Position numbers and translations under genes: made by a program. Below, one piece after another: positions 7,324 to 14,462 of a stretch of DNA of 15,370 nt. This DNA comes from an uncultured Flavobacteriales bacterium (GTDB taxonomy: Bacteria; Bacteroidota; Bacteroidia; Flavobacteriales_D; Crocinitomicaceae). The stretch lies in NCBI GenBank assembly GCA_903879765.1, contig CAIRMS010000337.1, positions 1-15,370 of the forward strand. Reading direction: 5' to 3'. Position 1 is the first letter of the stretch. Every line of letters begins with the position of its first letter. A model generated the notes under the pieces. That model made no database searches. It was not told the origin of the DNA and saw only the letters and a list, made by a program, of their open reading frames with translations.

Positions 7324-7737
7324 TTATTTTGTTCGTCCATCGACAATTTCATCGTATGCGTCGTCATTGGGTTCCCAAAGCTCGATTTTATTTCCTTCCA
7401 GATCTAAAATATGAACGAATTTTCCGTACTCCACTTCTTCGATTTCGTCCAAAATTTGAACACCTTCTTGTAGTAAGATTGGAACAAGTTCGGATAAATT
7501 TTCCACACGGTAATTCATCATGAAAGAATTCTTCGATGGTTTTAAATAGGGAGCATTTGTTGGAAACGGACTCCATTGCGTAAATCCTTTTTGACTTGGA
7601 TTATCCGCATTTCGCCATTCAAAATTGGTTCCGTAATCATCGGTTTGAAGTCCAAGGTGTTTTTGATACCATGATTTCATTTCTTCTGGATTCTCACATT
7701 CGAAGAGAATTCCACCGATACCTGTTACGCGTTTCAT
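7324..7737 (-). CDS. VOC (glyoxalase/bleomycin-resistance fold) family protein
   Basis: This is a 137-residue cytoplasmic protein with the vicinal oxygen chelate fold of paired beta-alpha-beta-beta-beta units. The first unit contains GIGGILFECENPEEMKSWYQ (residues 6-25) and the loop F-E-W-R-x-x-D-N-P. The second begins at M-N-Y-R-V-E-N (74-80) and ends with I-L-D-L-E-G-N-K-I-E-L-W-E-P, where E119 sits at the usual metal-ligand position. The first-strand position that is His in glyoxalase I appears to be Gly here, so the metal site may be altered or absent. It resembles a common group of uncharacterised bacterial VOC proteins, and the substrate cannot be predicted. It starts 3 nt after the serS stop, so the two are almost certainly co-transcribed and possibly translationally coupled. 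Confidence 0.85.
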   Translation of the reverse strand: MKRVTGIGGILFECENPEEMKSWYQKHLGLQTDDYGTNFEWRNADNPSQKGFTQWSPFPTNAPYLKPSKNSFMMNYRVENLSELVPILLQEGVQILDEIEEVEYGKFVHILDLEGNKIELWEPNDDAYDEIVDGRTK

Positions 7738-7740
7738 GCC

Positions 7741-9012
7741 TTAATCGATGCGGTCAAATCCAGTGTATGGACGCAAGGCTTCTGGAATGATAATCCCATT
7801 TTCATCTTGGTGATTTTCCAACAATGCTGCAACGATTCTTGGTAACGCAAGCGCTGAACCATTCAAGGTATGACACAGATGGGTTTTTTTGTCCGCATCT
7901 TTAAAGCGCAATTTCAATCGGTTCGCTTGGAAGGTATCGAAACGGGAAACAGAACTCACTTCCAACCATTTTTCCTGTGCAGCTGAATAAACTTCAAAGT
8001 CATAGGTCATCGCGGATGCAAAGCCCATATCACCACCACATAAGCGTAGAATACGGAACTGAAGTCCAAGTTTGTCTAAAAGTCCTTTTACGTGTTCCAT
8101 CATATCTTCCAATGCTTGCGCTGTGTTAGATGGATGTTCTACGCGCACAATTTCGACTTTATCAAATTGATGCAGGCGGTTTAATCCGCGCACATCTTTA
8201 CCGTAAGATCCAGCTTCTCTTCTAAAACATGGGGTATAACCACACATTTTGATGGAGAAATCAGGACTAGGTAAAAGAACATCTCTGTAAATATTTGTTA
8301 AAGGAACTTCAGCGGTTGGAATCATGTAAAAGTCATCCTCTTTCATGTAGTACATTTGTCCTTCTTTGTCCGGAAGTTGCCCTGTACCAATTCCACTGGC
8401 TTCGTTTACCATCAAGGGAGCTTGAATTTCTTCGTATCCTGCTTGACCTGCTTCTTCCAAGAAGAACTGAATCAAGGCACGTTGTAATTTCGCTCCTTTT
8501 CCACGATAAAACGGGAATCCAGCGCCAGTTACTTTCACACCTAATTCAAAATCGATGAGGTTGTATTTTTTTGCTAAATCCCAGTGAGGCAAGGCTTCAA
8601 ATCCAAAATTTGGTGTCGCTCCTTGTTCGTACACTGTTTCGTTATCGTTTGCATCACGTCCACTTTGAACAAGTTCGTTTGGAACGTTTGGCAAGGTGTA
8701 CAATAATTTGGTGATTTGCTCCTCGAAGCGATCAACCGTTGTTTTTAAGGCTGCTTCTTTGACCTTAAGTCCAGCTGTTCTTTCCTTCATGGATGCCGCT
8801 TCTGCCGGCTTACCAGACTTAAATAAGTCTCCGATGGAACGCGCCAATTGGTTCATTTCTGCAGCGATGTTATCTAATTCTGTTTTAGCCGCACGCCATT
8901 CTTGATCCTTCGAAAGGATTTCATCAAGGGTAGCTTCCGCTTGAATATTTCTCTTTAATAAACCGTTGACTAAAGCGTCCTTTTCGGCGCGAATGCGTTG
9001 AATTTCTAACAT
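7741..9012 (-). CDS. serS: Seryl-tRNA synthetase
   Basis: This class II aminoacyl-tRNA synthetase charges tRNA-Ser (and tRNA-Sec where present) with serine in the cytoplasm. At 423 residues it has the normal bacterial length. Residues about 25-105 form the long antiparallel coiled-coil arm that grips the tRNA variable arm. The serine-binding T-A-E motif is at 233-235, motif 2 (F-R-R-E-A-G) at 263-268, and motif 3 (N-G-S-A-L-A-L-P-R) at 384-392. An in-frame upstream ATG at 9081 would add 23 residues (M-S-A-L-D-L-G-G...). I reject it because the family begins with M-L-E-I-Q/R-x-I-R, and an exact -7 box lies between the two ATGs at 9032-9039. It is the first gene of the serS-VOC-outer-membrane-protein operon and is divergent from dut. 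Confidence 0.97.
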   Translation of the reverse strand: MLEIQRIRAEKDALVNGLLKRNIQAEATLDEILSKDQEWRAAKTELDNIAAEMNQLARSIGDLFKSGKPAEAASMKERTAGLKVKEAALKTTVDRFEEQITKLLYTLPNVPNELVQSGRDANDNETVYEQGATPNFGFEALPHWDLAKKYNLIDFELGVKVTGAGFPFYRGKGAKLQRALIQFFLEEAGQAGYEEIQAPLMVNEASGIGTGQLPDKEGQMYYMKEDDFYMIPTAEVPLTNIYRDVLLPSPDFSIKMCGYTPCFRREAGSYGKDVRGLNRLHQFDKVEIVRVEHPSNTAQALEDMMEHVKGLLDKLGLQFRILRLCGGDMGFASAMTYDFEVYSAAQEKWLEVSSVSRFDTFQANRLKLRFKDADKKTHLCHTLNGSALALPRIVAALLENHQDENGIIIPEALRPYTGFDRID

Positions 9013-9031
9013 AACATTTATTTTGCAAAAA

Positions 9032-9039
9032 CAAAAGTA
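9032..9039 (-). promoter_or_regulatory. -7 box of the serS operon
   Basis: The minus strand reads TACTTTTG, an exact TAnnTTTG match, ending 19 nt before the serS ATG at 9012. A TTTG lies at 9064-9067 on the same strand with a 24-nt spacer, somewhat wider than usual. The box falls inside the longer upstream reading of the frame and so supports the shorter serS start. It is the only clear promoter upstream of the three-gene minus-strand cluster. Confidence 0.6.
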
Positions 9040-9161
9040 GTGAATTGAGGTGAAAACTCCTCCCAAATCCAAAGCGGACAAAGAAAATAACTCAGTAGGT
9101 TGTTAATAGTACCTTGTTCATTTCTCCTAAATACAAGCCGTTTTCAGGACCTCTATTTTAC

Positions 9162-9169
9162 TAATTTTG
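9162..9169 (+). promoter_or_regulatory. -7 box of the dut-envelope operon
   Basis: TAATTTTG is an exact TAnnTTTG match. It ends 16 nt before the dut ATG at 9186, implying a leader of about 10 nt. A TTTTC at 9141-9145 is the nearest candidate for a degenerate -33 element. The in-frame TTG at 9177 would lie practically at the transcription start, so it is an unlikely initiation codon. The 122 bp between this box and the serS box (9040-9161) hold no other feature I can support. Confidence 0.6.
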
Positions 9170-9185
9170 ACTATAATTGAACAAA

Positions 9186-9620
9186 ATGCAGGTAAAAATC
9201 ACCAATAAGTCCAAACACGACTTACCTAAATACGAAACAACAGGCTCATCAGGCATGGATATTCGTGCGAATATTGACGCGACCGTTTCGTTAAAACCCT
9301 TGCAACGCACACTGATTAAAACAGGATTGTTTTTGGAAATGGATCCATCGATTGAATGTCAAATTCGACCACGAAGTGGCTTGGCATTGAAAAAAGGACT
9401 AACCGTTTTGAATACACCTGGCACAGTGGATGCCGATTACCGTGGAGAAGTAGGCGTGATTTTAATCAATTTATCCGATGAAACCGTTGACATTGAAGAC
9501 GGTGAACGCATCGCACAAATGGTGTTTTGTCCAGTTCAAAAAGTAGCATTAGTAGAAGTCACGGAACTTACAGACTCCGAGCGTGGCGCTGGAGGATTTG
9601 GTAGTACGGGAGTAAAATAA
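9186..9620 (+). CDS. dut: Deoxyuridine 5'-triphosphate nucleotidohydrolase (dUTPase)
   Basis: This enzyme hydrolyses dUTP to dUMP and pyrophosphate, keeping uracil out of DNA and supplying the dTMP precursor. It is a homotrimeric cytoplasmic enzyme. All five trimeric-dUTPase motifs are intact in 144 residues: S-G-M-D-I-R-A at 22-28; P-R-S-G-L-A at 62-67; G-T-V-D-A-D-Y-R-G at 79-87 with catalytic D82 and base-stacking Y85; R-I-A-Q-M-V-F at 108-114; and R-G-A-G-G-F-G-S-T-G at 133-142, the closing arm. I chose ATG 9186 rather than the in-frame TTG 9177 because of the position of the -7 box and the family's usual N-terminus. It is the first gene of a five-gene operon, and the next gene begins 6 nt after its stop. 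Confidence 0.97.
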   Translation: MQVKITNKSKHDLPKYETTGSSGMDIRANIDATVSLKPLQRTLIKTGLFLEMDPSIECQIRPRSGLALKKGLTVLNTPGTVDADYRGEVGVILINLSDETVDIEDGERIAQMVFCPVQKVALVEVTELTDSERGAGGFGSTGVK

Positions 9621-9626
9621 GAGGAA

Positions 9627-10637
9627 ATGAATGTAATCGTACCGATGGCTGGGAGAGGAAGCCGATTAAGACCTCACACATTGACTGTTCCAAAGCCCTT
9701 GGTTCCTGTAGGAGGAAAACCAATTGTTCACCGACTCGTGGAGGACATCGCGTGCGTTTGTGCAGAGAAAATTGATGAAATTGCATTCGTCGTTGGTGAA
9801 TTCGGAACGCAAGTAGAACAAGAATTATTAGCTGTTGCAGAGAAATTGGGTGCAAAAGGATCCATTCATTACCAACATAAACCCTTGGGAACTGCACATG
9901 CCGTGTTGTGTGCTGCAGAGAAATTAACAGGACCCGTTGTCGTAGCTTTTGCAGATACCTTATTCAAAGCGGACTTTAAAATCAGCTCAGAAGACGAAGG
10001 AATTTTGTGGGTAAAACAAATTGAAGATCCAAGTGCATTTGGTGTCATTAAAATGAATGAGTGCGGAGAAATCATCGATTTTGTAGAAAAACCAAAAGAA
10101 TTTGTGTCAGATTTAGCGATGATCGGAATTTATTATTTCCGAGATGGCCAACGCTTACACAAAGAGTTACAATACTTAATTGATAACGATGTCATTAAAA
10201 GTGGCGAATACCAGTTGCCTGATGCCCTGCGTCGTTTAACTGAATCCGGCGTAATTTTCAAACCAGGAACTGTTTCGGAATGGTTGGATTGTGGCAACAA
10301 AGAAGTAACCGTTCATACCAATCAACGCGTATTGGAATTTGATCATGCAGCAGGTCTTTCCATGCAGGATGAAAGTGTGGAATCCATTGATTCAGTGATC
10401 ATACCACCTTGTTTTATTGGTGCAAATGTGAAAATTCACGCTTCTGTCATTGGTCCACATGTTTCTATTGGTGCAAATTCAGTGATTGAAAATTCGATTA
10501 TTCGCAACACAAACATTCAACAAAGTACACACATCTCTAATGCGAATATTGCGGATTCAATGCTTGGCTCGAATGTTGTTTACAAAGGACGATCAAAAGA
10601 CCTTAGTTTGGGTGACTTTAGCACGACACATGAATAA
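9627..10637 (+). CDS. Sugar-phosphate nucleotidyltransferase with a left-handed beta-helix tail
   Basis: This 336-residue cytoplasmic enzyme is predicted to activate a sugar 1-phosphate to an NDP-sugar. The N-terminal Rossmann-like domain has G-R-G-S-R-L-R-P (9-16) and P-K-P-L-x-P-V-G-G-K-P (22-32) for nucleotide binding, G-T-A-H-A-V at 88-93, metal-binding D110 in F-A-D-T, E-K-P at 154-156, and W-L-D-C-G at 219-223 with D221 as probable second metal ligand. Residues about 255-320 contain hexapeptide-type repeats (I-I-P-P-C-F-I-G-A-N-V-K-I and following) of a left-handed beta-helix. The family includes glucose-1-phosphate thymidylyltransferases and mannose-1-phosphate guanylyltransferases, and I cannot assign base or sugar. 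No acetyltransferase active site is evident in the short tail. GAGGAA lies directly before the ATG. The 3' end overlaps the next gene by 8 nt. Confidence 0.9.
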   Translation: MNVIVPMAGRGSRLRPHTLTVPKPLVPVGGKPIVHRLVEDIACVCAEKIDEIAFVVGEFGTQVEQELLAVAEKLGAKGSIHYQHKPLGTAHAVLCAAEKLTGPVVVAFADTLFKADFKISSEDEGILWVKQIEDPSAFGVIKMNECGEIIDFVEKPKEFVSDLAMIGIYYFRDGQRLHKELQYLIDNDVIKSGEYQLPDALRRLTESGVIFKPGTVSEWLDCGNKEVTVHTNQRVLEFDHAAGLSMQDESVESIDSVIIPPCFIGANVKIHASVIGPHVSIGANSVIENSIIRNTNIQQSTHISNANIADSMLGSNVVYKGRSKDLSLGDFSTTHE

Positions 10638-12327
10638 AATCCTTTCTCTTCTTACGTGTATTTTTCTGTTGGCGTCCTGCGCTGGACTAAAGAAAAAACA
10701 GACAATGGTCCACGATGCCGCTTATATTCGTTCATTTCACGAAGGTGTGCGCCTCAAACTCAACGGACAAAATCAGGAAGCGATTGATAAGTTCAATGCG
10801 TGTCTTTTAATCGACCAAAAAGATGATGCAGCGCATTTTGCGTTGGCTCAAATCTATTTGAATCAAGAAAACCTGGACCAAGCAGCTGTTCACACCTTAA
10901 AAGCATCCGAGTTAGATCCGAAAAATGAGCATTACCAAAGTGAACTTGCTTTTATGTATGTGGAATTGAAAAGATTCCAGGAAGCAACATCCGTTTTTGA
11001 TAAATTACTCAAAAAAGCACCGAATAACCAAAGCTATTATGCGGGCGCTGCCGAATGCTATGCGAAGATGGGAGACGCAAAGAAAGGCCTGGATTTATTG
11101 AGTCGCATGGAAAATAATTTGGGCGCAAATCCCGGGATTTCTATCGAAAGATTTAAATTACTCGTTTCCTTACACCGTGATGAAGAGGCAATTCAAGTGC
11201 TGAAGAACGCCAAAAAGAAATTCACCGGAGAACCAATGATCATCGCGAATTTAGTTGATTATTACATGCAGAGCAAGCGCTTTCAAGAGGGCTTTGACTT
11301 GTTAAAAGAATTGGTTGCTGTGGATCCGAATAACGGAATGGCCTTATTGATGTTGGGAGATATGCAAATGCAATCAGGAGACACGAAAAATGGACTTCAA
11401 AACTTAAAAGCAGCGATTAAATCGGATGGACCGAGTATTGATCAAAAAATGAACATCCTAATGGCACTTCAAGGACAAGAGGTCATGGACCCAGATATGG
11501 AATCGTTGGTGCTTTACATGCGTACCAAATATCCTAAACAAGCAAAAGCTCATTCCATTACTGGAGATTATTATTTCAAGGTAAATCAAATTGTTGAGGC
11601 GCTTGCGGCGTATAAAGCTGCGGTAAGGTGCGATCCAAATGTCTACCCAATATGGAATCAAATATTATTACTCGAATACCAATTCCAACAGTTCGATAGC
11701 CTCGCTGTGGATGCGGAAAAATGCAGCAGCTTTTTCCCAACGCAAGCATTACCTTATTTCTTGCAGGGAACTGCGTTAAATCAACAAAGAAAGTTTGAAC
11801 AAGCACTTTCAATCTTACAAACCGGATTTGATTATATTTTGAAAGATGCAGATTTACAAGCCGAATGCCAAGGGCAAATTGGAGAGGCTGAGTTTGGACT
11901 GAATCATACGAAGGAAGGAATTGCCGCCTACGAAAAGGCCCTGAAATTATCAGTTAAAAATACGTTTGTCAAAAATAATTATGCCTATCAATTAGCCTTC
12001 CACGAATTAGATTTGGAAAAAGCAATTCAGATAATCGATGAGGCCTTAAAGGAACTTCCAAATGAGGGACGCTACTTAGACACAAAAGGACTCATTCTAT
12101 TTCAACAAGGGAAATATGCGGAAGCAAAAAGCTATTTTGAACGCGCTTGTGGCGCAAAAGAAAGCACCGATAAAACATGTGTTGAGCATCTGGGAGATGT
12201 CCAATTTAAACTTGGAAAAGTCGATGAAGCAATCGTCTATTGGTTAAGGGCTAAGGAACTAGGTTCAGCAAATAAAACACTGAATGAAAAAATTACACAA
12301 AAGAAGTATGCAAAACCTGTTTATTAA
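10630..12327 (+). CDS. TPR-repeat outer-membrane lipoprotein
   Basis: This is a 565-residue lipoprotein. A signal peptide at 1-16 ends in the lipobox L-A-S-C, with Cys17 as the predicted lipidation site. The rest is an almost continuous array of tetratricopeptide repeats (probably ten or more). Good examples are around residues 46-80, 81-115 (A-H-F-A-L-A-Q-I-Y-L-N-Q), 116-150, and near the C-terminus Y-L-D-T-K-G-L-I-L-F-Q-Q-G-K-Y-A-E-A. TPR arrays bind proteins, so it is probably a scaffold, anchored most likely in the outer membrane. The frame stays open upstream to 10486, but ATG 10630 is chosen because it begins the signal peptide directly. This start lies inside the last codons of the nucleotidyltransferase gene (8-nt overlap), and its 3' end overlaps the DUF4292 gene by 20 nt. 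The binding partner is unknown; the neighbouring lipoprotein and EnvC-like protein are natural candidates. Confidence 0.9.
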   Translation: MNKILSLLTCIFLLASCAGLKKKQTMVHDAAYIRSFHEGVRLKLNGQNQEAIDKFNACLLIDQKDDAAHFALAQIYLNQENLDQAAVHTLKASELDPKNEHYQSELAFMYVELKRFQEATSVFDKLLKKAPNNQSYYAGAAECYAKMGDAKKGLDLLSRMENNLGANPGISIERFKLLVSLHRDEEAIQVLKNAKKKFTGEPMIIANLVDYYMQSKRFQEGFDLLKELVAVDPNNGMALLMLGDMQMQSGDTKNGLQNLKAAIKSDGPSIDQKMNILMALQGQEVMDPDMESLVLYMRTKYPKQAKAHSITGDYYFKVNQIVEALAAYKAAVRCDPNVYPIWNQILLLEYQFQQFDSLAVDAEKCSSFFPTQALPYFLQGTALNQQRKFEQALSILQTGFDYILKDADLQAECQGQIGEAEFGLNHTKEGIAAYEKALKLSVKNTFVKNNYAYQLAFHELDLEKAIQIIDEALKELPNEGRYLDTKGLILFQQGKYAEAKSYFERACGAKESTDKTCVEHLGDVQFKLGKVDEAIVYWLRAKELGSANKTLNEKITQKKYAKPVY

Positions 12328-13126
12328 AATAGCTGTTGGATTTAGCTTTATCTGGGCTTTGTCTTCTTGTTCTCCAAAAGTTGGAAGCGACTTAATGAAT
12401 GGAGATAAACTTCCGAAAATAAAGGACAAAGAATTGGTCGATCGCTTGGATAGTTTGTCGAAAATTGAACCGAAAACCTTTTATTCCAAATTGGACATTA
12501 ATTACAAAGATTCAACGACGGATATTTCGTTTAAAACATCATTAAAGATCGTTGCAGATAGTGCCATCAGTGCGATTATTACGTATGCCCGCATTCCAAT
12601 CGTGACGGCAATGGTAACCAGGGATACAATTACCGTTGTCAATAAGCGTGAAAAATGTTACACCGTTCAATCATTGGATTACTTGAAGTCAACATTTGGC
12701 GTCGATTTCACCTATGAAAATATGGAAGAATTATTTTTAGGAAAGCCATTAGATTACAACATTGACCAGAAATATTTCGTAGAACACGACCCGTATCACT
12801 ACAGTATTTCTACACATAAAAAACGGGACAAAAAACGCATGGACCGCCGTCCAAAAGAAGACATCGTGTTGAACTACATCTTGAGTGATGATGCGAAGTT
12901 TCTTCAACAAACAATGATTAAAAGTCCGAGCGATTCGACGGAAATCACCGTGATTTATGAGGAACGTCAAAATGTGAATGGAATGAATGTTCCGAAAGTA
13001 GTACACATGCACATCAAAGCAAAGGATAAAGGGATTTACATCAAAATGGACTACGAAAAAGTGGAGATAAATGAACCACAAGAATTAATAATTGTCATAC
13101 CGGAGAAATATGAAAAATGTAAGTAG
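12308..13126 (+). CDS. DUF4292 family lipoprotein
   Basis: This 272-residue lipoprotein has a signal peptide at 1-20 and lipobox L-S-S-C with Cys21 as the lipidation site. The body matches what I recall of DUF4292, a Bacteroidota family. A run of amphipathic beta strands (F-Y-S-K-L-D-I-N-Y-K-D) is followed by the signature A-M-V-T-R-D-T-I-T-V-V-N-K-R-E-K-C-Y-T and then M-E-E-L-F-L-G-K-P-L. The pattern of antiparallel strands is reminiscent of LolA/LolB-like lipoprotein carriers, but that resemblance is a weak inference. I chose ATG 12308 because it starts immediately before the signal peptide; the longer reading from 12284 adds eight charged residues. It overlaps the TPR gene by 20 nt and the EnvC-like gene by 17 nt, so translation of the three is probably coupled. 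Confidence 0.87.
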   Translation: MQNLFIKIAVGFSFIWALSSCSPKVGSDLMNGDKLPKIKDKELVDRLDSLSKIEPKTFYSKLDINYKDSTTDISFKTSLKIVADSAISAIITYARIPIVTAMVTRDTITVVNKREKCYTVQSLDYLKSTFGVDFTYENMEELFLGKPLDYNIDQKYFVEHDPYHYSISTHKKRDKKRMDRRPKEDIVLNYILSDDAKFLQQTMIKSPSDSTEITVIYEERQNVNGMNVPKVVHMHIKAKDKGIYIKMDYEKVEINEPQELIIVIPEKYEKCK

Positions 13127-14462
13127 CTTTCTGTTTTTCTTCTTCTTACTGAGCCATGTCTACGGACAGTCAAGTCAAGAAAAACTTAAAAAAGAACAAC
13201 AAAAACTGGAGAAACGTATTTCTAATACGAAGTCCTTACTGTCGAAGGTAAAGTCGAATACACAGGCTTCCTTAAATGAAATCCGTTTAATTGAAAATCA
13301 GATTAAAAGCCGCGAAGCGTTAGTGCGCATTTTTGATAATCAAGTGCGCATGGCAGAGATTAAAATGGTCGAGAAAAAACAAGAAGTAAAACGCTTGAAG
13401 AAAAGACTGAATGATCTGAAGCGTCAATACAAAAAGATGGTGCTTTACGCATACAAACACCGCGGAAACTATGGACGTGTCATGTACCTATTGTCTGCAG
13501 ATAATTACAATGAAGCGGTCAAGCGAAACAGGTATTTGAAAAAAGTGGCAGGTGTACAAAAAAAACAAGCCGCATTAATCAAACAACATCAAACTCTAAT
13601 TGCAGAGGAAATAACGAATATTTCTCAAGAGAAGGACTCGAAATTAAAAGCGCTGGAAGAAAAGAAGCAAGAGCGTGAAATGATTTCCAAGGACAAATCA
13701 AAGAAGGAAAAGTCCTACGAAAAGTTTAAAAAAGAAGAACAAAATTTAGCCTCACTGCTGAAAGCGGATGAACGTAAAAAAGCGGAAATCAAACAGCGAA
13801 TAGATGCTGAGATTCGACAAGAACTTGCACGCGAACAAGCAAGGCAAAAAGAACGCGAAAAAGCGAGAAAAGAGGAGGAGAAACGCAAGGCAAATGTAGC
13901 TGCAAATACCCCAAAATCTACCAATTCTTCCACTTCGAATAAAGCGCAAGATCCGAAAACAACTCCTAAGTCTACAACAACGGAGCAGGCAAAACCGAAG
14001 CAAGTCACCTATACGGAATCTACTGAAGGTTCAGCAGTGGGAAAAAGTTTTGAGGCTAATCGTGGACGACTTCCATGGCCCGTGGAAAAAGGAAGTATAA
14101 CCGAGCGTTATGGCACGAATCCACACCCTACCTTATCTGGCGTTGTAACGAACAACAACGGCATCGATATTACTTGTCCCAAATATGCACGCGTTCGTTC
14201 CGTTTTTGAAGGGGAAGTAACAAGTGTTTTCTCGATAAATGGCGCAGGAAAATTTGTGGTAATCAAACACGGAGCATACAGAACAGTTTATGGAAACATG
14301 CAGGAAACGTATGTAAGCGTAGGATCAAAAGTAACCTCGAAACAAGCAATCGGTAGTTTATTGGCGGATGATAGTGGTGTATCTATTTGCCACTTTGAAA
14401 TTCACTCCGTAGCTGGAGGATTAACGAAAAGCTTAAATCCATCACTCTGGATTGGTCGCTAA
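13110..14462 (+). CDS. EnvC-like murein hydrolase activator with degenerate LytM domain
   Basis: This 450-residue periplasmic protein has a signal peptide at 1-19, a long charged coiled coil at about 21-265 with a short non-coil break near 112-145 (LLSADNYNEAVKRNRYL, as in EnvC-type proteins), a Ser/Thr/Pro/Lys-rich linker at 266-318, and a C-terminal M23/LytM domain at about 320-450. Against the LytM active site, the first metal His is N349 and Asp353 is kept. The Y-x-H histidine is replaced by N396, the first His of H-x-H by I426, and H428 is kept. With both catalytic histidines missing it should not cut peptidoglycan. EnvC and NlpD, the family precedent, instead activate amidases at division. 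The Phe-rich signal peptide and GGAG at 13102-13105 support ATG 13110 over TTG 13092. It is last in the operon, and its 3' end overlaps the opposing ligase gene by 21 bp. Confidence 0.88.
   Translation: MKNVSSFLFFFFLLSHVYGQSSQEKLKKEQQKLEKRISNTKSLLSKVKSNTQASLNEIRLIENQIKSREALVRIFDNQVRMAEIKMVEKKQEVKRLKKRLNDLKRQYKKMVLYAYKHRGNYGRVMYLLSADNYNEAVKRNRYLKKVAGVQKKQAALIKQHQTLIAEEITNISQEKDSKLKALEEKKQEREMISKDKSKKEKSYEKFKKEEQNLASLLKADERKKAEIKQRIDAEIRQELAREQARQKEREKARKEEEKRKANVAANTPKSTNSSTSNKAQDPKTTPKSTTTEQAKPKQVTYTESTEGSAVGKSFEANRGRLPWPVEKGSITERYGTNPHPTLSGVVTNNNGIDITCPKYARVRSVFEGEVTSVFSINGAGKFVVIKHGAYRTVYGNMQETYVSVGSKVTSKQAIGSLLADDSGVSICHFEIHSVAGGLTKSLNPSLWIGR

Noticed and set aside
9047..9062. GAGG/CCTC hairpin upstream of the serS -7 box as a T-box or other riboswitch
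   Set aside because: The stem is only 4 bp and lies upstream of the predicted transcription start, and the serS leader is too short for a riboswitch.
9013..9081. Upstream ATG adding 23 residues to SerRS
   Set aside because: The extension lacks family similarity, contains the -7 box at 9032-9039, and the family starts at the M-L-E-I-Q found at 9012.
10486..10629. Longer TPR protein starting at 10486
   Set aside because: It would bury the lipoprotein signal peptide internally and overlap the nucleotidyltransferase by about 150 nt.
12749..13081. Minus-strand frame of 110 codons opposite the DUF4292 gene
   Set aside because: Its composition is dominated by Phe/His/Val as expected from the complement of an AT-rich gene; no motif is visible.
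13715..14008. Antisense open frames of 97 and 83 codons opposite the EnvC-like coiled coil and linker
   Set aside because: They are mirror images of Lys/Glu-rich and Ser/Thr-rich codons, with biased Cys/Phe/Leu/Ser composition and no recognisable domain.
14069..14459. Active M23 endopeptidase
   Set aside because: Both catalytic histidines and one metal-ligand histidine are replaced (N349, N396, I426).
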